DNA of 64,000 bases from Hypericum androsaemum (GCA_963995505.1 OZ023190.1:5102516-5166515), one strand, 5' to 3'. Counted from the first letter of the stretch, positions 48,287 through 60,925 are shown. Notes: generated from the sequence alone by a model not told the origin. Translations and numbers: made by a program.

Positions 48287-50350
48287 CTGACAAGTGTTTT
48301 TCCGCGTGGCATGCTGGTAACCAACGCACACCAAAGTTATGGCGGTAATAAAAATAATGAAAATAGCCCATAAAATAGTGTATCCCACGCGAAATCAGGG
48401 GTTGCGTTGGGACTCGGCGAATTTGGGCATGATATGATCAAGTGGGGTTCGTCTTGTCTTGAACACGGTCCGGTTCAAACCGTCGAATCCACAATTTTTA
48501 GACTAACGATTATAGTTCAAAAATCAAAAGATTCACGAACGTCGATTGGAACCGTGGAGGCAGTCCGGTCGAGGTTTGACCTTTTCACAAATTGTTAACC
48601 TTCGATTCAAATCGGAGCATATGACGGCCTAAGAATATCTAAATAATGGTTGAGATCTTGAACAAATACCAATTTTCATTGATATCCAATTTTTTTTGGA
48701 GAAATGACGAGAATAAGAGTTGATCCGCCAAAATCCTACACAATTATAGAATCAACCTCAACCATAATTATTATCGGATCTGATGACTGTGTTTTTTTTA
48801 GGACAAATTTTACATCATGACAATACCAAAATTTTAACCATGTAGTTATTAAATATTTACAACGCCTTGTGTCGTTGGCTAAAAAACCCTTTTGATGTGA
48901 ATCTTGTTACGGATCTACGTGAAAGTCGGATCTATCTACGTTCAGATTGATGAAAATTTCGACCTATTGAAACCTCAAAAACGAAATTAATTTTCTTGCT
49001 GATCAAATTGATATCACCTTTGACAATGACTAGGTTGGTAGCTCCATATGTGGAGTGACCCCAAACGACCGAGTCATATTGATGGAAATGACACAAAGCA
49101 CACAGTCACGGATGACTTAAGACACATACATGGATGACCGAAGTTCGCTCAAAGCCGCGGATGACTAAGACAGAGACAAGAAAACATTGAAGCTCACACA
49201 AAGCTGCGGATGACAGAGACACAGACGCAGATAACTGAAGCTCCCTGAGTGTGGCAACAGGGATCCTTAAAGTTAAGCGTTATTAGATATATCCAAACAT
49301 ACAGTTTTCAAGAAAATAAAAACATATAAACATACAGATATGCATATACTTATATAGTAAGTGAGTAATATTCCCACATACTTTGACATCAAAGTTTAAA
49401 CCCATTATTATTATTATAAAAAACAGAAAAAGAATAGTCCTAAGATTAATTATGGAGGGAGATAAAGCTACTGGATAAGTCAAAATAGTTTTTTTTGGGT
49501 AGTTTGGAACTTTGACAAGTCATAACGAATTATAAAAAGAGTAAAAAGAATATGCTGAAAATTATAAAAAGAAAATCAGAGTAGAAAGAAGGAAAAGCTG
49601 AAGGTGCTTTGTATTCCATACATGGTAAGAGCATAATTATTAAATAATCGATGTATTTCCAAACAATAAATTGAATAAACATGGTAGAACAGGATAACTA
49701 CAAATTGAAAATTTTCAAATTCTAGTACCTTTTTAATATAGCAAGTTAGATTGTGCTATACTCCATATTATTTGTTAGTCGTTTGAGTTTTTCTGAGAGA
49801 TAAAAAATCGAGTTTATGTATCCTATCCATAAAATTAGATGAAAAAAGCAAACTAACATATGATAAACAATAAGTCATACACAATAAACTATCATCCATT
49901 TTGTCAATAATTAATTTAATTTAATTCGGCTGTGCCCTTTTTCACCCCTAAAACCCAAATAGAAAATAGAGAATCTTTATGGTACAAACAAAAGTCGACA
50001 AGGAAAAATAATAAGGAAAATCGTTTAAATAATAATTTAGGAAATGAGGGATGGAGAAGGAAAGGAAGGTCCAAAAAGGCAAGTCATCGCAAACGGACGA
50101 TCCGACGAAGAACATCAATCAATCTCTCGCCTCTATCTCTCCATTGCCATTTTATTTTATAATTATCCGGTAGAAGAATCATCACAAAAAAAATTGACAT
50201 TAAAATAAAGCAAAACTAAATTAAGTTGGTACAATTAATACAAAACTTACATTTACTTAAAAAATGTTTTCGGTTTAAGTTCAAGCATCACGAACATTGC
50301 ACGACTTTAAATATTCGAGTTAAAGAAATAAAGCAAAAGGTCCTCTCTGT
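48287..50350. other. Unassigned AT-rich spacer
   Basis: No gene seen. 49080-49260 holds short imperfect repeats around gcggatgac-aagacacagac. Confidence 0.35.
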
Positions 50351-50913
50351 TTTATTTACCGTTCCTTCCCCCACCTCCTCTCTCTCTCTCTTTACTGCTC
50401 TCCAAAGGTCGTAGTAGTGTGTGTCCCAATTTTATATTTATTTCTAATTTCTTTTTTCCTCCCTCCATTAATTCCTACTCTCCTCCAAGCGATCGTCTCT
50501 TTTCACTAGGGTTTAGCCCTCTTTTTGGTTTTTATTAATTTAACTATACACGGAGATAATTGAGTTTAATAAAACTATAAAATGGGGAATTAGTTCCCTC
50601 TAAGATAAGAGGACTCAGTTCCGGCAAAAGTTGCAATCTTTTTCATGTTCTCTAAAATTTCTCATCTGGGTTCCCTTCCATTTCCGGGAAAGACTGATTC
50701 TTGATCAACAATAACAAAGACCCAGTAGAGAAAATATTAATATAGGAAGCGACTTTCTTGTTGGTTAGTCTTTTATTTGCGATCCCTTATGGTAATTACA
50801 ATTTACGACCAAGAACTGATGTTTGGGGGGTGTGTGTGTGTGTGTGTCTGTTTCTGAAGTGGGGTTTTGTTTGTGTTTGGTGTTTTTAGGTGTGGTTCTT
50901 GTAATTGATCATC
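50350..50913 (+). promoter_or_regulatory. Promoter and 5' UTR region of the CID-type gene
   Basis: CT-rich leader-like sequence (50375-50400) and a TG-repeat (50828-50848). A likely leader-intron acceptor (tgtttttag) lies at about 50889, 25 nt before the ATG. Transcription start not determined. Confidence 0.4.
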
Positions 50914-53900
50914 ATGGCGGTGGCTGAGAATGCTGGACCCAAGAACGATCGGGGGGCCCCACTCCAGCAGGAGGAGGAGGAGGAGGAGGAGGAGGGGAGG
51001 GCCGATGAGACCCAGTTGGCCAATGGCCTTGATTCAGATCGGAAGCAGCACCGCCGCGACGGGGATGATGATGGTGTTGATGTTGTGGAGGATGATGGCT
51101 CTGGCGATGATGATGATGGTGGTGGTGGTGATCGGGTGGAGGTGGTAGGTGGTGGTGGCGGCAAGGGCGATGATGATGCCAAGCCTGTTGGTGGTGGTGG
51201 GTTCGGAGGGGCCCACAACGACGACAAGGGCTATATTAAGAGTAGCCATCATGATCATATCAATCAACAAATGCTGGAGATGCTGTCTAAGTTGAATCCC
51301 ATGGCTGAGGAGTTTGTTCCCCCCTCGCTGGCTAATGGTTATGGCTATTTGAATTACGGGATCGCATATGCAAACAATTTCGTAGTCCATGATAATCACG
51401 GGAATGGCAATGGCCCTACTACTAGGAGGGTATGGTTATTTCCCTTACATTTAGCTTTCTCTTGATTGTTGTTGTTAGTTGTTGTTGCTGGCCAAGGAGG
51501 GAATGAGGGCGTGGGGGAATGGTAATCGTGTTTGTGTAGTACGGGGTATTTAATTTCTTAGAAAGGTGAACTTTTTCGTTCAGACGTTACAAGTTTTTTC
51601 TTCTTTTATAGAAGAAGAACAACTATAGTCAAGGACGGCGGAGAATGACTACTAGGACGAGCGTGGCTCAGCGAGAAGAGATGATCAGGAGGACTGTTTA
51701 TGTTTCCGACATCGATCTACAGGTCAAGGAGTTGCACTTTTTTCTTTTATTCAGGATACTTGTTGTAGCCCTTTAATCGCTGTCTGATTGTGTACTAAAT
51801 GCTTGCTTCTTTTCCGGCCTTCCTTTTTGTCCTATAGGTGACTGAAGAGCAGCTTGCAGGGCTCTTTTCTAACTGTGGACAGGTAACAGGTGTCACGTTG
51901 CCAGCATCTGGCTCTCTGATTTCGCCAATTATGGTTTATGCCTACGCTCTGTCCTGATCTTGTTTGGGTTATTAATTTTTGTGGGTGGAAGGTTGTTGAT
52001 TGTCGTGTATGTGGTGATCCTAACTCCGTCCTCCGCTTTGCCTTTGTTGAATTCACTGATGAAGGTATGCTTATTACCAATGAACACCTCCTTATCCCTG
52101 TCGGAAATTTGAGCCATGATGAAATGACCATGAAAGGTGTGTGTGCAGAAAGTGCAAGGGCGGCTTTGGTATTGTCAGGGACTGTGCTTGGCTATTACCC
52201 ACTGAGGGTGCTGCCTTCTAAAACTGCAATTGCACCTGTCAACCCAACATTTTTGCCTAGAGTGAGAACCCATTGGAATGGACTTACGTTTTTGGCATTC
52301 TATTGAAGACTTTAACCTGCCTAGTCATTCTTTCTGATTTGTTGGTTAATTATCACTTCTTTTTTTTCAGTCTGAAGATGAGCGAGAAATGTGTGCGAGG
52401 ACTATTTATTGTACAAACATCGACAAGAAGGTAATGCACATAATCACATCATGCCTCAAACAGACTTAAAGAGTTGTAAATGAAACAACATTTCTCTGAT
52501 TTCGGTAACAATTAATGCAGGTTACACAGGCGGATGTCAGGCTATTTTTTGAAAGTTTTTGTGGAGAGGTTTGTTCTGGTTTCTATTGTAAATCTAGATG
52601 GCTGCTTTCTTTTTCATCTTCACGATTAATAACAGATTAACTTATTTCTCTGTGACAGGTTCATCGCTTGAGGATTCTTGGCGACTATCATCACTCTACT
52701 CGTATTGCTTTTATAGAGTTCGCCATGGTACAAACCTTTTTGATCATCCAACTGTTTTCATTAGGATGACTGCCATTATATCAAATTATCTTATTGCATT
52801 ACTGTAGGCTTTCGCTTATGAATTGTAGGGTTACAATGATGAAGTTGTCTATGATGTATTTCTTGTAAGCCTACAGTATCTGCTTGTTTTCGCATTTGCG
52901 TATTTACTTTCACGTTCCTTGGGTTATAGCTGACAACGTACTGATAGCATTGATATAGGAGACTAGATCAAAAATGTGCTGCATGTTGAGTTTATTTGAA
53001 ACGCAAAATAAAATTTTTCACGTGGAATTCTATTGTGAAGTTATAGATGGGGATTGGGGAGGTCAATTTAACTGATTCGAGTGGGTAGTTTAATGAGGAT
53101 TTACAATAATGTTCAACAGTATCCCACATTCTTTCTATTGTATTATAGAGTTTCAGCTTGGCATTAGACAATGAAGCTTTATTTGAGGTATCGAATGCAT
53201 GCAGATTTTGTTGAGTGAATCTTACTACTAAATGTAGAAAACGGAAGTTGACAACAGTAACTCGTAATTAATGATCGAGTTAGTTCTTTGTGTAACAATG
53301 GCTCAGTTGGTAATTGTGTCACCTCTTTCATTAAGGATAAGAAACTCGCATGTTTGGTCTGTGTGCTTTGATCTTCTTTAGTTAGGTAACTCCTGCTTAG
53401 AATAGTTTTGGCTCCCTGTTATGTGCTGGAAAAACAACGCTAGGTGGTCAATTCCGTATGTGATTTTGTCCTTCAAATTCCACATTCTTGATGCAGAAAA
53501 CCGTATGCTTTTAAGGTTGGTTTTCACTTGCGTTATCCAATGCCTGGCCCTAACATAATCCCATCTCTCGGACAATCGCATGCATCTTCTTATTCAGAGA
53601 AGTCAGGCTTCTTTTGAACTAATTGGATATTCATCTGTTATTAAGCATTTGCTTCATTTTTTCCACTACTTGATGAAAACTACCGCCTGTTAGTGTCTTT
53701 ATTTTCATTAACCGGATTTTACACTCTTGAGATGTATGTCAGAGTTGATATAGACAACCGGGGTCCAAGTGAAGTTGCCATCTGTGTATTCTATGTTTTC
53801 TTGCGCTTACTGTTCGATCCTGATGGGCGTAATTGAATATCTATAAGTTTTCTTGTATGAGTTTCTAGCAAGAACTGAAACATCGTTCGTGATCTTCTCT

Positions 53901-54150
53901 TCTGGCCTTTGCAGGCTGACTGTGCAATTGCAGCCCTCAACTGCAGTGGTATCATTCTGGGGTCATTGCCAATCAGGTGACGATGGAGAAAGAACACGAA
54001 ACGTTCTACCTGTCCATTAACTTCTAAATCCTCGCAAATTTGCAGTAACATTTTTTCGAGTTTTCTTATGCAAATCCTTGGCTTTGCTACAGGGTGAGCC
54101 CATCAAAGACTCCTGTCCGCCCTCGCATGCCCCGGTCTCAATCGCACTGA
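50914..54150 (+). CDS. PAM2 and two-RRM RNA-binding protein, CID8-13 type (384 aa)
   Basis: CTC-interacting-domain protein expected to bind poly(A)-binding protein through PAM2 and RNA through its RRMs. Exons: 50914-51429, 51612-51722, 51838-51882, 51992-52064, 52149-52261, 52371-52430, 52521-52568, 52659-52727, 53915-53976, 54093-54150; all GT-AG and in frame. The start MAVAENAG fits the group. Residues 20-95 are low-complexity Glu/Asp/Gly. PAM2 is at 124-139 (LSKLNPMAEEFVPPSL). A basic stretch (GRRRMTTRTSVAQREEMIRR) precedes RRM1 (RTVYVSDIDLQVTEEQLAGL; LRFAFVEF). RRM2 follows (RTIYCTNIDKKVTQADVRLF; TRIAFIEF), then a short basic tail. Intron 8 is long (1,187 bp). The nearest relatives are CID10/11/12; the exact orthologue is not decided. 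Confidence 0.96.
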
Positions 54151-55040
54151 GTCACATCCTTATGCTCCCCGGCCTGATCAACTGCTGATATATACTTAGA
54201 TACATATATATATATATATAGATACTGAATGTGTCGAAGTCACTTGTGGTATCTATATCTCCATTTGTACTGTCATTGCATCCGAGCCCGGTCCTCGCGA
54301 CCCGAGGGGGATTGATTTTATGGTTTTTCGTAGAGACGGATGGAACTTCGAGGATGTGAATTCCTTCATCTATGATTGCCTATCATGATGCAAAGTCTCT
54401 GGCAATACTTTTAACACCTGTTGGATATATCTGGGAATTTGACTCACTTCTCAAGTTTCTGCTTTTTTTCCAGCTGCTCTTTGCTCCCTTGTTCTTGAGG
54501 TTTCTTTTGCCAGTTCTGCAGATTTAGAGATGGGTTATCTTTTAATTGACAGGGATAAGAATCATTCAAAATTTGATGATTTTACCATCTGGGTTGTCCC
54601 TCTGAATGGAAAAGATACCATTTAGTTCGAAGGTGACTATTTCAAAGAATCGTTCTCTAAATAGGATTATGGTTGGACATTTTTTGACTATAAATATCAA
54701 AGAAGTGGAAGATTGTCCAATTTGAACGTTGGATTTAACATAATCATTAACAATTCGATAGATAATTGGTGTACCAATGCAGAAGATTATTTTTTTAGGG
54801 GAATGAATAAGATTTAAGTTGCAAATATTTGTAGGTTGTGCGGGTGGTCCGAATATTCCGTAACGATATGGTTCTTTAATTTTGATAACCGATATTTTTA
54901 ATATTTAGATTCGACTTGTAGATGAATCATTAATGGCAGGGAAGAGGTGACTCTACTTGGACATTGTTGGATTATCGTCTCGTTGAATTCATATGTATGT
55001 GCCAAAATATAGGGAGAGCTAGAGTTGATGTTTGCTTTCC
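54151..55040. other. 3' flank of the CID-type gene and spacer
   Basis: The first ~450 bp probably include its 3' UTR, with a (TA)n run at 54207-54222. The rest is unassigned. Confidence 0.4.
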
Positions 55041-55056
55041 TGTCCTTCCAAGTTTT

Positions 55057-55795
55057 TTTATATTTCCATCAAACGAATCCACCAAAGATAATTACATCAA
55101 AAGTATCACCGGTATCGCACCTAAGATACCAGATAAATACTAATCAAAGACCAAACTGATTAGCACTATCTGAGTACAACTTCCAAGGTGACTCCAAAAG
55201 AAAACCTAAACCAAAGGTGTCCCTAGAACATGCTCAAACGACATGAACATAAACCAAGCAAAGATAAAATTGCCTAAACCTAGCTATCTTGCGGCGATCC
55301 AAAATTAAGGAGGATCAAATGACCAATTCAAGCGCGAACATGTTGCTGCGACCTTAATCGCTTGGAGGATATTTGATGCATCTTCCTCCCATGAGAATCC
55401 CAATAAGATGCAAGACACCAAGCTTCAATAGCGAGTTCCTCGGAATATGCACCATCAAGCTCCACCATCCTACGAGCATTCTCTTGCACCTCCATGCTTG
55501 AAAGAAGCGAGCAAAGGCTTTGCTCTGCTAAAAGTCTCTTCGGGAAATGAGATTTAAGTATTCGCATCGGGAGCTTCTCGAGAGCCGCCGTTTTGGGCGT
55601 AGATTTTCTAACCCGACAACTTGATCTAATCGAGGTCGTCAACAATACCTTCCCCTTGTTAATCTTCTTGGACACAAAGGGAGGCCTCAACAAGGGAGGC
55701 GATAGCCTAGCTTCTAAGAACAACACATCAACCTCTCCCCCTGAGCCCAAAAGCTGCAAATTTGTTACACCAATAGCAGCTAGGAACTGCAAATT
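55057..55795 (-). mobile_element. LINE-type insertion with perfect 16-bp target duplication and a 154-aa open frame
   Basis: TGTCCTTCCAAGTTTT occurs at 55041-55056 and again at 55796-55811, enclosing 739 bp. On the minus strand the insert ends in an A tract beside the left duplication (plus-strand T run), as expected for target-primed retrotransposition. Its 3' UTR matches the remnant at 8820-9071. A minus-strand open frame covers 55792-55328 (LLAEQSLCSLLSSMEVQENA; LAIEAWCLASYWDSHGRKMH) and stops before the 3' UTR. I do not recognise reverse transcriptase or RNase H in it. Confidence 0.75.
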
Positions 55796-55814
55796 TGTCC
55801 TTCCAAGTTTTGTT

Positions 55815-56130
55815 CAATGTTTTAAAGAACGTGGTAGATTTAGACCGGTCAGATTGTGACTCAGTACTACAGTAATTCATTATATTCAAAAACTTGGAGG
55901 ACGGTTGGACCGACACTAAACGCGGTTGGACCGATTGATTCACTTGATCCAACTCACCAAAAATATATTTTTTAATTTTGTTAGATTGAAAGTAATTTAA
56001 GTGAGATTTAGATACTTTTAAATTATAAACTTTGCAACAAATTTAGATGATGTTCAAAATTATTTGAGATTTTTATGCTAAAGGTAATCAATAATATTCG
56101 GAGAGCAAATCGGTCCTTTTTTAAACATTG
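55815..56130. mobile_element. hAT-like MITE with CAATGTTT ends (316 bp)
   Basis: Ends CAATGTTTTAAAGAACG and, reverse-complemented from the right, CAATGTTTAAAAAAGG. The 8-bp flanks GTTTTGTT (55807-55814) and GTTTTCTT (56131-56138) match in 7 positions. Its left flank overlaps the right duplication of the LINE insertion next to it. Confidence 0.6.
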
Positions 56131-56768
56131 GTTTTCTTCATGGGGTATCATTAATTTTTCGATTAAGTTGAAAAGAAGCGGTCAGATTTCCAATTTTAGA
56201 GCTAGCCCATATTGACCAAAAGATCCTAAAAACAAATCTTTCTTTTTTACATAGCAAGTATAGGTTAAGTCATTGGTGGTTCCGATCGTCGGCACAATAA
56301 TGCTTTGTTTGAAATGATACGATGTTCTGGTCGTCGGCAATTTAATTGATGACTTTTAGGCTACACCAAGCACCCCTATTATAGTAGTGTACTAAAGTGT
56401 AAATGCCACCGGTCGTCGTCGGCAATAAAACTATATAAAAACATACCTCGTAATAATTTTATTTTCTTTCTTTTCTGAAAATTTTCAATTTTTATTTAAT
56501 AATATTTATGTATATTTTTATCAGAAAAAAACAATTTAAATACTAAAGTGTCAACTATAATTAAATTTGCCCTCAAACAACCATTTTTGAATCACCAAAA
56601 AATAGTGTGCAAGTCGATAAAAAAAATTACTAGTTGTGAACAAAAAGGGAAAAATGATAATACAAATAACTTTTCTACAAGCAACATAGAGGGTTGCTCC
56701 AAATTAATCTCTACTCTTGACCAATGTTTTAAAACATAGGGTCTTATTGGCTTTCTGACTGGTCAGAC
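56131..56768. other. Spacer with a CAATGTTTTAAA left end at 56722
   Basis: A further copy of the CAATGTTTTAAAACATAGG terminus starts at 56722, and the hAT at 56769-57117 is inserted inside it. Its right end (perhaps near 57470, ...ccgaccagtcaaacc) is unclear. Confidence 0.35.
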
Positions 56769-57117
56769 TATGGGTGAGCATAGTGACCGAACCAGACCAA
56801 ACTGGGAAAACTCGGACCGAACCGGAACTGAATTTTTGGGGATATCGCAAACCGGACCGGATGCTACTCCGGTTCAAACCGGAACCGAACCAGACATTTT
56901 GGTTCGGTCTAAAACCGGACCGGGCCGGGAAAAATACACAAAGGATGAGTTCCAGACCGGACAAAACCCGGATCTGGACCGGACCGGACCGAAAAACCGA
57001 ATTTCTTATATAATGTGAACCGGACCGGACCGTTTTTCTTTTTGGTCTCGTCCGGTCTGGTTTTTTCGATCCGGTTTGGTTCGGTTTGACGGTTTCCGGT
57101 CCATTTGCTCACCCCTA
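56769..57117. mobile_element. hAT-like MITE (349 bp)
   Basis: Perfect 8-bp target duplication GGTCAGAC (56761-56768, 57118-57125). Ends TATGGGTGAGCATAG and, reverse-complemented, TAGGGGTGAGCAAATGG. The interior is dense in accgga/tccggt motifs in both orientations, which keeps overlapping frames open but is not coding. Confidence 0.85.
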
Positions 57118-57125
57118 GGTCAGAC

Positions 57126-58763
57126 CACAAATACTTTGACATACTAAGTTTGGGGTTAATGCGGCCACCTTGCAAGTCGCCCAAAAATCAATCGAATTGG
57201 TTGGTTCGTATGAATTTTTTGACTCGAACTACTTAGTCAGAACAAATTTTGTCTCAAATCAGCACAAAATAAAATAAAAGATCGTAGCAGACACTCAATT
57301 TTCCCAAATCAACATAAAATAAATCAAATCAACAAAAAAAGACTATAGATGAAATAAATTGGTCGGCATTTTCAGAGTGTAGATTTTGAAAAATGTAATA
57401 GACTATTTAGTCTATACATTATTTTAAAATAGTAAAAAATTATGTCTGACTGACGATCCGACCAGTCAAACCAATCAAAACGAGAAATCTCGGATGAGAC
57501 TCCAGATTGTCTTTTAACACCTTGTTCCTAACGTCACATCTTTTAATAAAGACAAGGTGGTCCTTTGGGAGCGTCCCGTGTCTTGGTGGACATTAAGTTT
57601 GTGGAGAGAGAGATGGCATGTAAAATTGACCAAAATTCAATGACGCATTTCTTTTCGAGAGAAGAAGATTGAAAATGCATTGATGGTCGAACATTTGCAT
57701 CCAAGGTAGGGAAAAGGACACTTATGATCAATCAATCCTACTAAATTTTGGTCTATGGTCACTTATTCTTTTCCCTTGATGATTATTCACATGTATACAT
57801 TGATTCTCTAGTGATCACTTAATAATTTTCTGGCCAAATTATCGATGTTAGCATGACGTCATACCCACAAAATATAAGGTTACATTTTAATTTAGTATCG
57901 AAAAATTATTAATATATAAAAGTAGAACAAAAAAATTAAAAGTACAAAAATTTAGTCTAAACGTATCAAAAAAAAAATGAAACTGTCTATTGGATTTGGG
58001 CCTGGAGTTCCTTCACTAATTAATATTAGCATTGCCCCATGGTCCGCCTCAAAGGCCCAGTTTATTTTCTGTCATGAGCTATAACGGTGTCTTAAATAGA
58101 CCTTTGTGAAGTGAAGCATTAGAAAATTACATTTAAGCTAATTTTGTTTGAATGAAAAGAATATATTCTATATTTACGTAGTTTGTTTAGTCATATGATA
58201 GTAAAAAGGAGTAATACAGCATTAATATTACATATAAAGTAATTGAAAAAATATATATTTATATGCTTATTATTCTCCTTTATCGCAATTGAAATGTCAA
58301 AACATTTTCTTCCTTATGTCCTAATCTACAAATTGCTTAATTTCTCCCGTTCTATTCCAACAAAGGCTAAAATTTCACGAAAGTAAATATTTGGAGATTT
58401 ACTAGAAATTATTCCATGCCGAAAGTTCAGTACTATATATGTACTCAAGAGTCGACCACTGTGCAAGAAATTTGGTAACTAGTAATTACTCCTATATATA
58501 TATATATATGAGAGTAATTAGACTTCTAAAGAGTCACTAGAAGAACTTGCATCAGAAATCAAGCCCAGCTCGGTAGAACATATTGTTCGATTGAGCCGGG
58601 TGCCTTCAATCCACACTTCCAACTTGAGTTGAGCATCAAGCACGCAGCAAACACTTGTTTTTTTTTAACAAACACATCATCAATCAAAAAACAGATAAAC
58701 TACAAAAAGGGGGGAACAAACCAACATCAAATGAACAAAACTGATTCCAATCTCAACTTAGTG
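57126..58763. other. Spacer and 3' flank of the GRF gene
   Basis: 57126-58400 is AT-rich without features seen. 58490-58510 is a (TA)n run. 58564-58600 is an imperfect palindrome (CCCAGCTC ... GAACATATTGTTC ... GAGCCGGG) in the likely GRF 3' UTR. Confidence 0.4.
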
Positions 58764-60925
58764 TCAGTAGTTTCCTCTGCCGTGATCCGACCATGGCAAT
58801 GCAAACTCAGGGCAGTTAGCACTAGAACATGCTAGTGTCGGGCTGCTACTGCCACTGCCGTCCGAGAACGAAACCAGCGTCCTCTGCAGAACCCCGGATG
58901 GTGAAGAGACCAAAGTTGCGGAAGGGCTAACACCGTAATCACCACTTTCAGCTACCGGAGAAGATTGACCGGTTATGTTGGTGGTGGCCGAGGTTAAGTT
59001 CAGGACCTCGGCCAGAGGACCGCCTGGTGCAGTCCATGAACTAGAAGTCATGTCATATGATCTGTTTACATCCGAAACATTTACTCCATTCCCGGAACTA
59101 GACCATGCATCAATGAATGGTCTTGGTGCCTCATTGAGGAAAGACTGTTGATTGCCACGGTCACTCTCTACTGAACCAAGGAGTCCTAGCAAGTTTAAAT
59201 GTGAATGCTCTTCTTGATAGTTAATGGAGGAACTCTCCGCAGCTCGATCACGCCATTGCCGATCTTGATCGTTCGTGGGGGTTACAGGAAAAGGCCCTCC
59301 TCCGTTCACCAACCAGTCAAGTTCCCTGCAATTCAAAGCAACCCAGATACGAGAGTGCTGCAAAATGTTATTGCTTCCAAACCCGAAAATTACATTCCCG
59401 TCTCAAACGAAATACAACTGCACGAGACGTACCTGGCTTGGTTGTATGCCAATATAAAGGGACTATCCGAATCAAAAGTTGTCACTTTGTCGCTCTTGAC
59501 GACAGAGGCATGATTCTGATGATACAGCAGCGAATTAGCGCCCGTCAACTGCCAGCCAGAATCTGAATGTGCAGTCGCGGTAACAAGTCGAGTCTTCTTG
59601 TTATTTTCGGCATTGTGGTTGAGATTAATGACCTTGACATTGTCATTGGGAAGGAGTTCCACATGCTTTCTTGAACGCGGGCGCCCTCTGTGCAAGTGGC
59701 GCTCACAGTACTTCTGGTCAGGCGCCGCGTCTCTCGAGCAACGCCATTTCTTCCCATCAGTCCTCTTGCACCTCCCCAGCTCCAGATCGGATCCCCCGCT
59801 TCTCTGTCTCGAGCCGAGTCCATTACTCCCAACTACAAAGCAACAGATAGTTTGCTGTTGGTGTACATCCACAGCACTAGATCAACTATGGTAAATAACA
59901 ATGTATGGCAATTGGCTTTAGCAATTGGTAGCCTTCAAAAGGTCTAAAAGATCACACACAGGAAAAACCATTCATTTTATTCTAAATACCAACATTTGAA
60001 GTCATGTCGTTCTCTATCAGCAGAATTTAGAAAGAAAAAGTCAATGACTAGAGCAAAAAAACCATTCCACGACTAGAGTAATGGATTCTAAATTGTAAGC
60101 AAGCATCGCCCAGCAGTTCTATACCCGATTCATAACGCGAAAGTTTATCTAGCTCTTTGCTAATCGGGGACAAAACACCGAAAATTAGAAATGCTAAACT
60201 AGAAATAACACATGATAATTTAAGAAATGCAAGAGCCATCAGTTTGAATTCGAAGTCATTGCCAACTAAATTGATACAAAAATTACTAGTTAGTGTAGAG
60301 AAACACAACCTAAAGACAAAAAAACTTTCCCTCTTTCTTGAGTGAGTTCCATTGGCTTACAATTTCTGAAATCAGGAGGAATGAGAAGGTGGGGAGGAAC
60401 AGGAACAGAAGCCACCATGTACTTGTAAATCATAGCTTGTCTTTCCAGCTCCTTCCACTGAGCATTTGTGAAAGGAAACCCCACAGAAGCTGCCATCCCT
60501 CCTCCTCCTATACTTGAACCAAAAACCACCAACAAAACATGAAATTAGAAACTTTACAATGAAAAAAAAAAATCCAAACTTGACATGAACATTGAAAGCG
60601 AGAGTCACGTCCTAAATAGACCCGACAGATTTCGAATACCAGAGATTCACAAGACGAAATCACAAAAAAGAAAAAAGCATCTCCTGACCACTTATTTATT
60701 ACCCGGGAATTTGAAGGCAACTGTATTATGGTTCCTTGTCTGGGTCTCAAATGGCTGCTGCAGCTGGTACTGAGCATCGTATAAATGGCCAACAGTATAC
60801 CTTCTTTGTCTCGAGATGGGCCCACCAACATCACCATCACCATCACCATCACCATCAACGGGGAATGGACGGTGGGGATGAGCCATCATCACGTTGAGGT
60901 TGCTAATACAGGGAGGAGGTGCCAT
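58764..60925 (-). CDS. Growth-regulating factor (GRF) transcription factor, 460 aa
   Basis: Plant-specific transcription factor that acts with GIF co-activators in cell proliferation of young organs. Exons (minus): 60925-60703, 60507-60310, 59832-59433, 59325-58764; all GT-AG, phases consistent. ATG 60925 ([12 protein letters not shown]) is the first true ATG. Exon 1 encodes a D-G repeat. Exon 2 carries the QLQ domain ([22 protein letters not shown]3LX2Q intact; [13 protein letters not shown]). Exon 3 carries the WRC domain ([20 protein letters not shown], then [17 protein letters not shown]) with its CX9CX10CX2H zinc ligands and nuclear signal. Exon 4 has the C-terminal GGPL motif ([10 protein letters not shown]) and a Ser-rich tail. 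The miR396 target site lies at the WRC end. The family member number is not assigned. Confidence 0.97.
59657..59677 (-). promoter_or_regulatory. miR396 target site in the GRF mRNA
   Basis: The sense strand reads CGTTCAAGAAAGC, then A, then TGTGGAA, at the 3' end of the WRC-coding region, exactly where GRF genes are cut by miR396. The known GRF site has a single bulged C here; this gene has an A. Pairing to both sides of the bulge is unchanged. The codon change is Pro to His (RSRKHVE). Confidence 0.85.

Noticed and set aside
50886..51399. Long minus-strand open frames opposite the CID-type gene (Ser/Pro-rich and Met/Ile/Thr-rich)
   Set aside because: They are antisense shadows of the low-complexity Glu/Asp/Gly codons of exon 1.
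56770..57184. Overlapping frames rich in RTGPD/SGPVRF-type residues
   Set aside because: They are translations of accgga/tccggt repeats within a hAT element.
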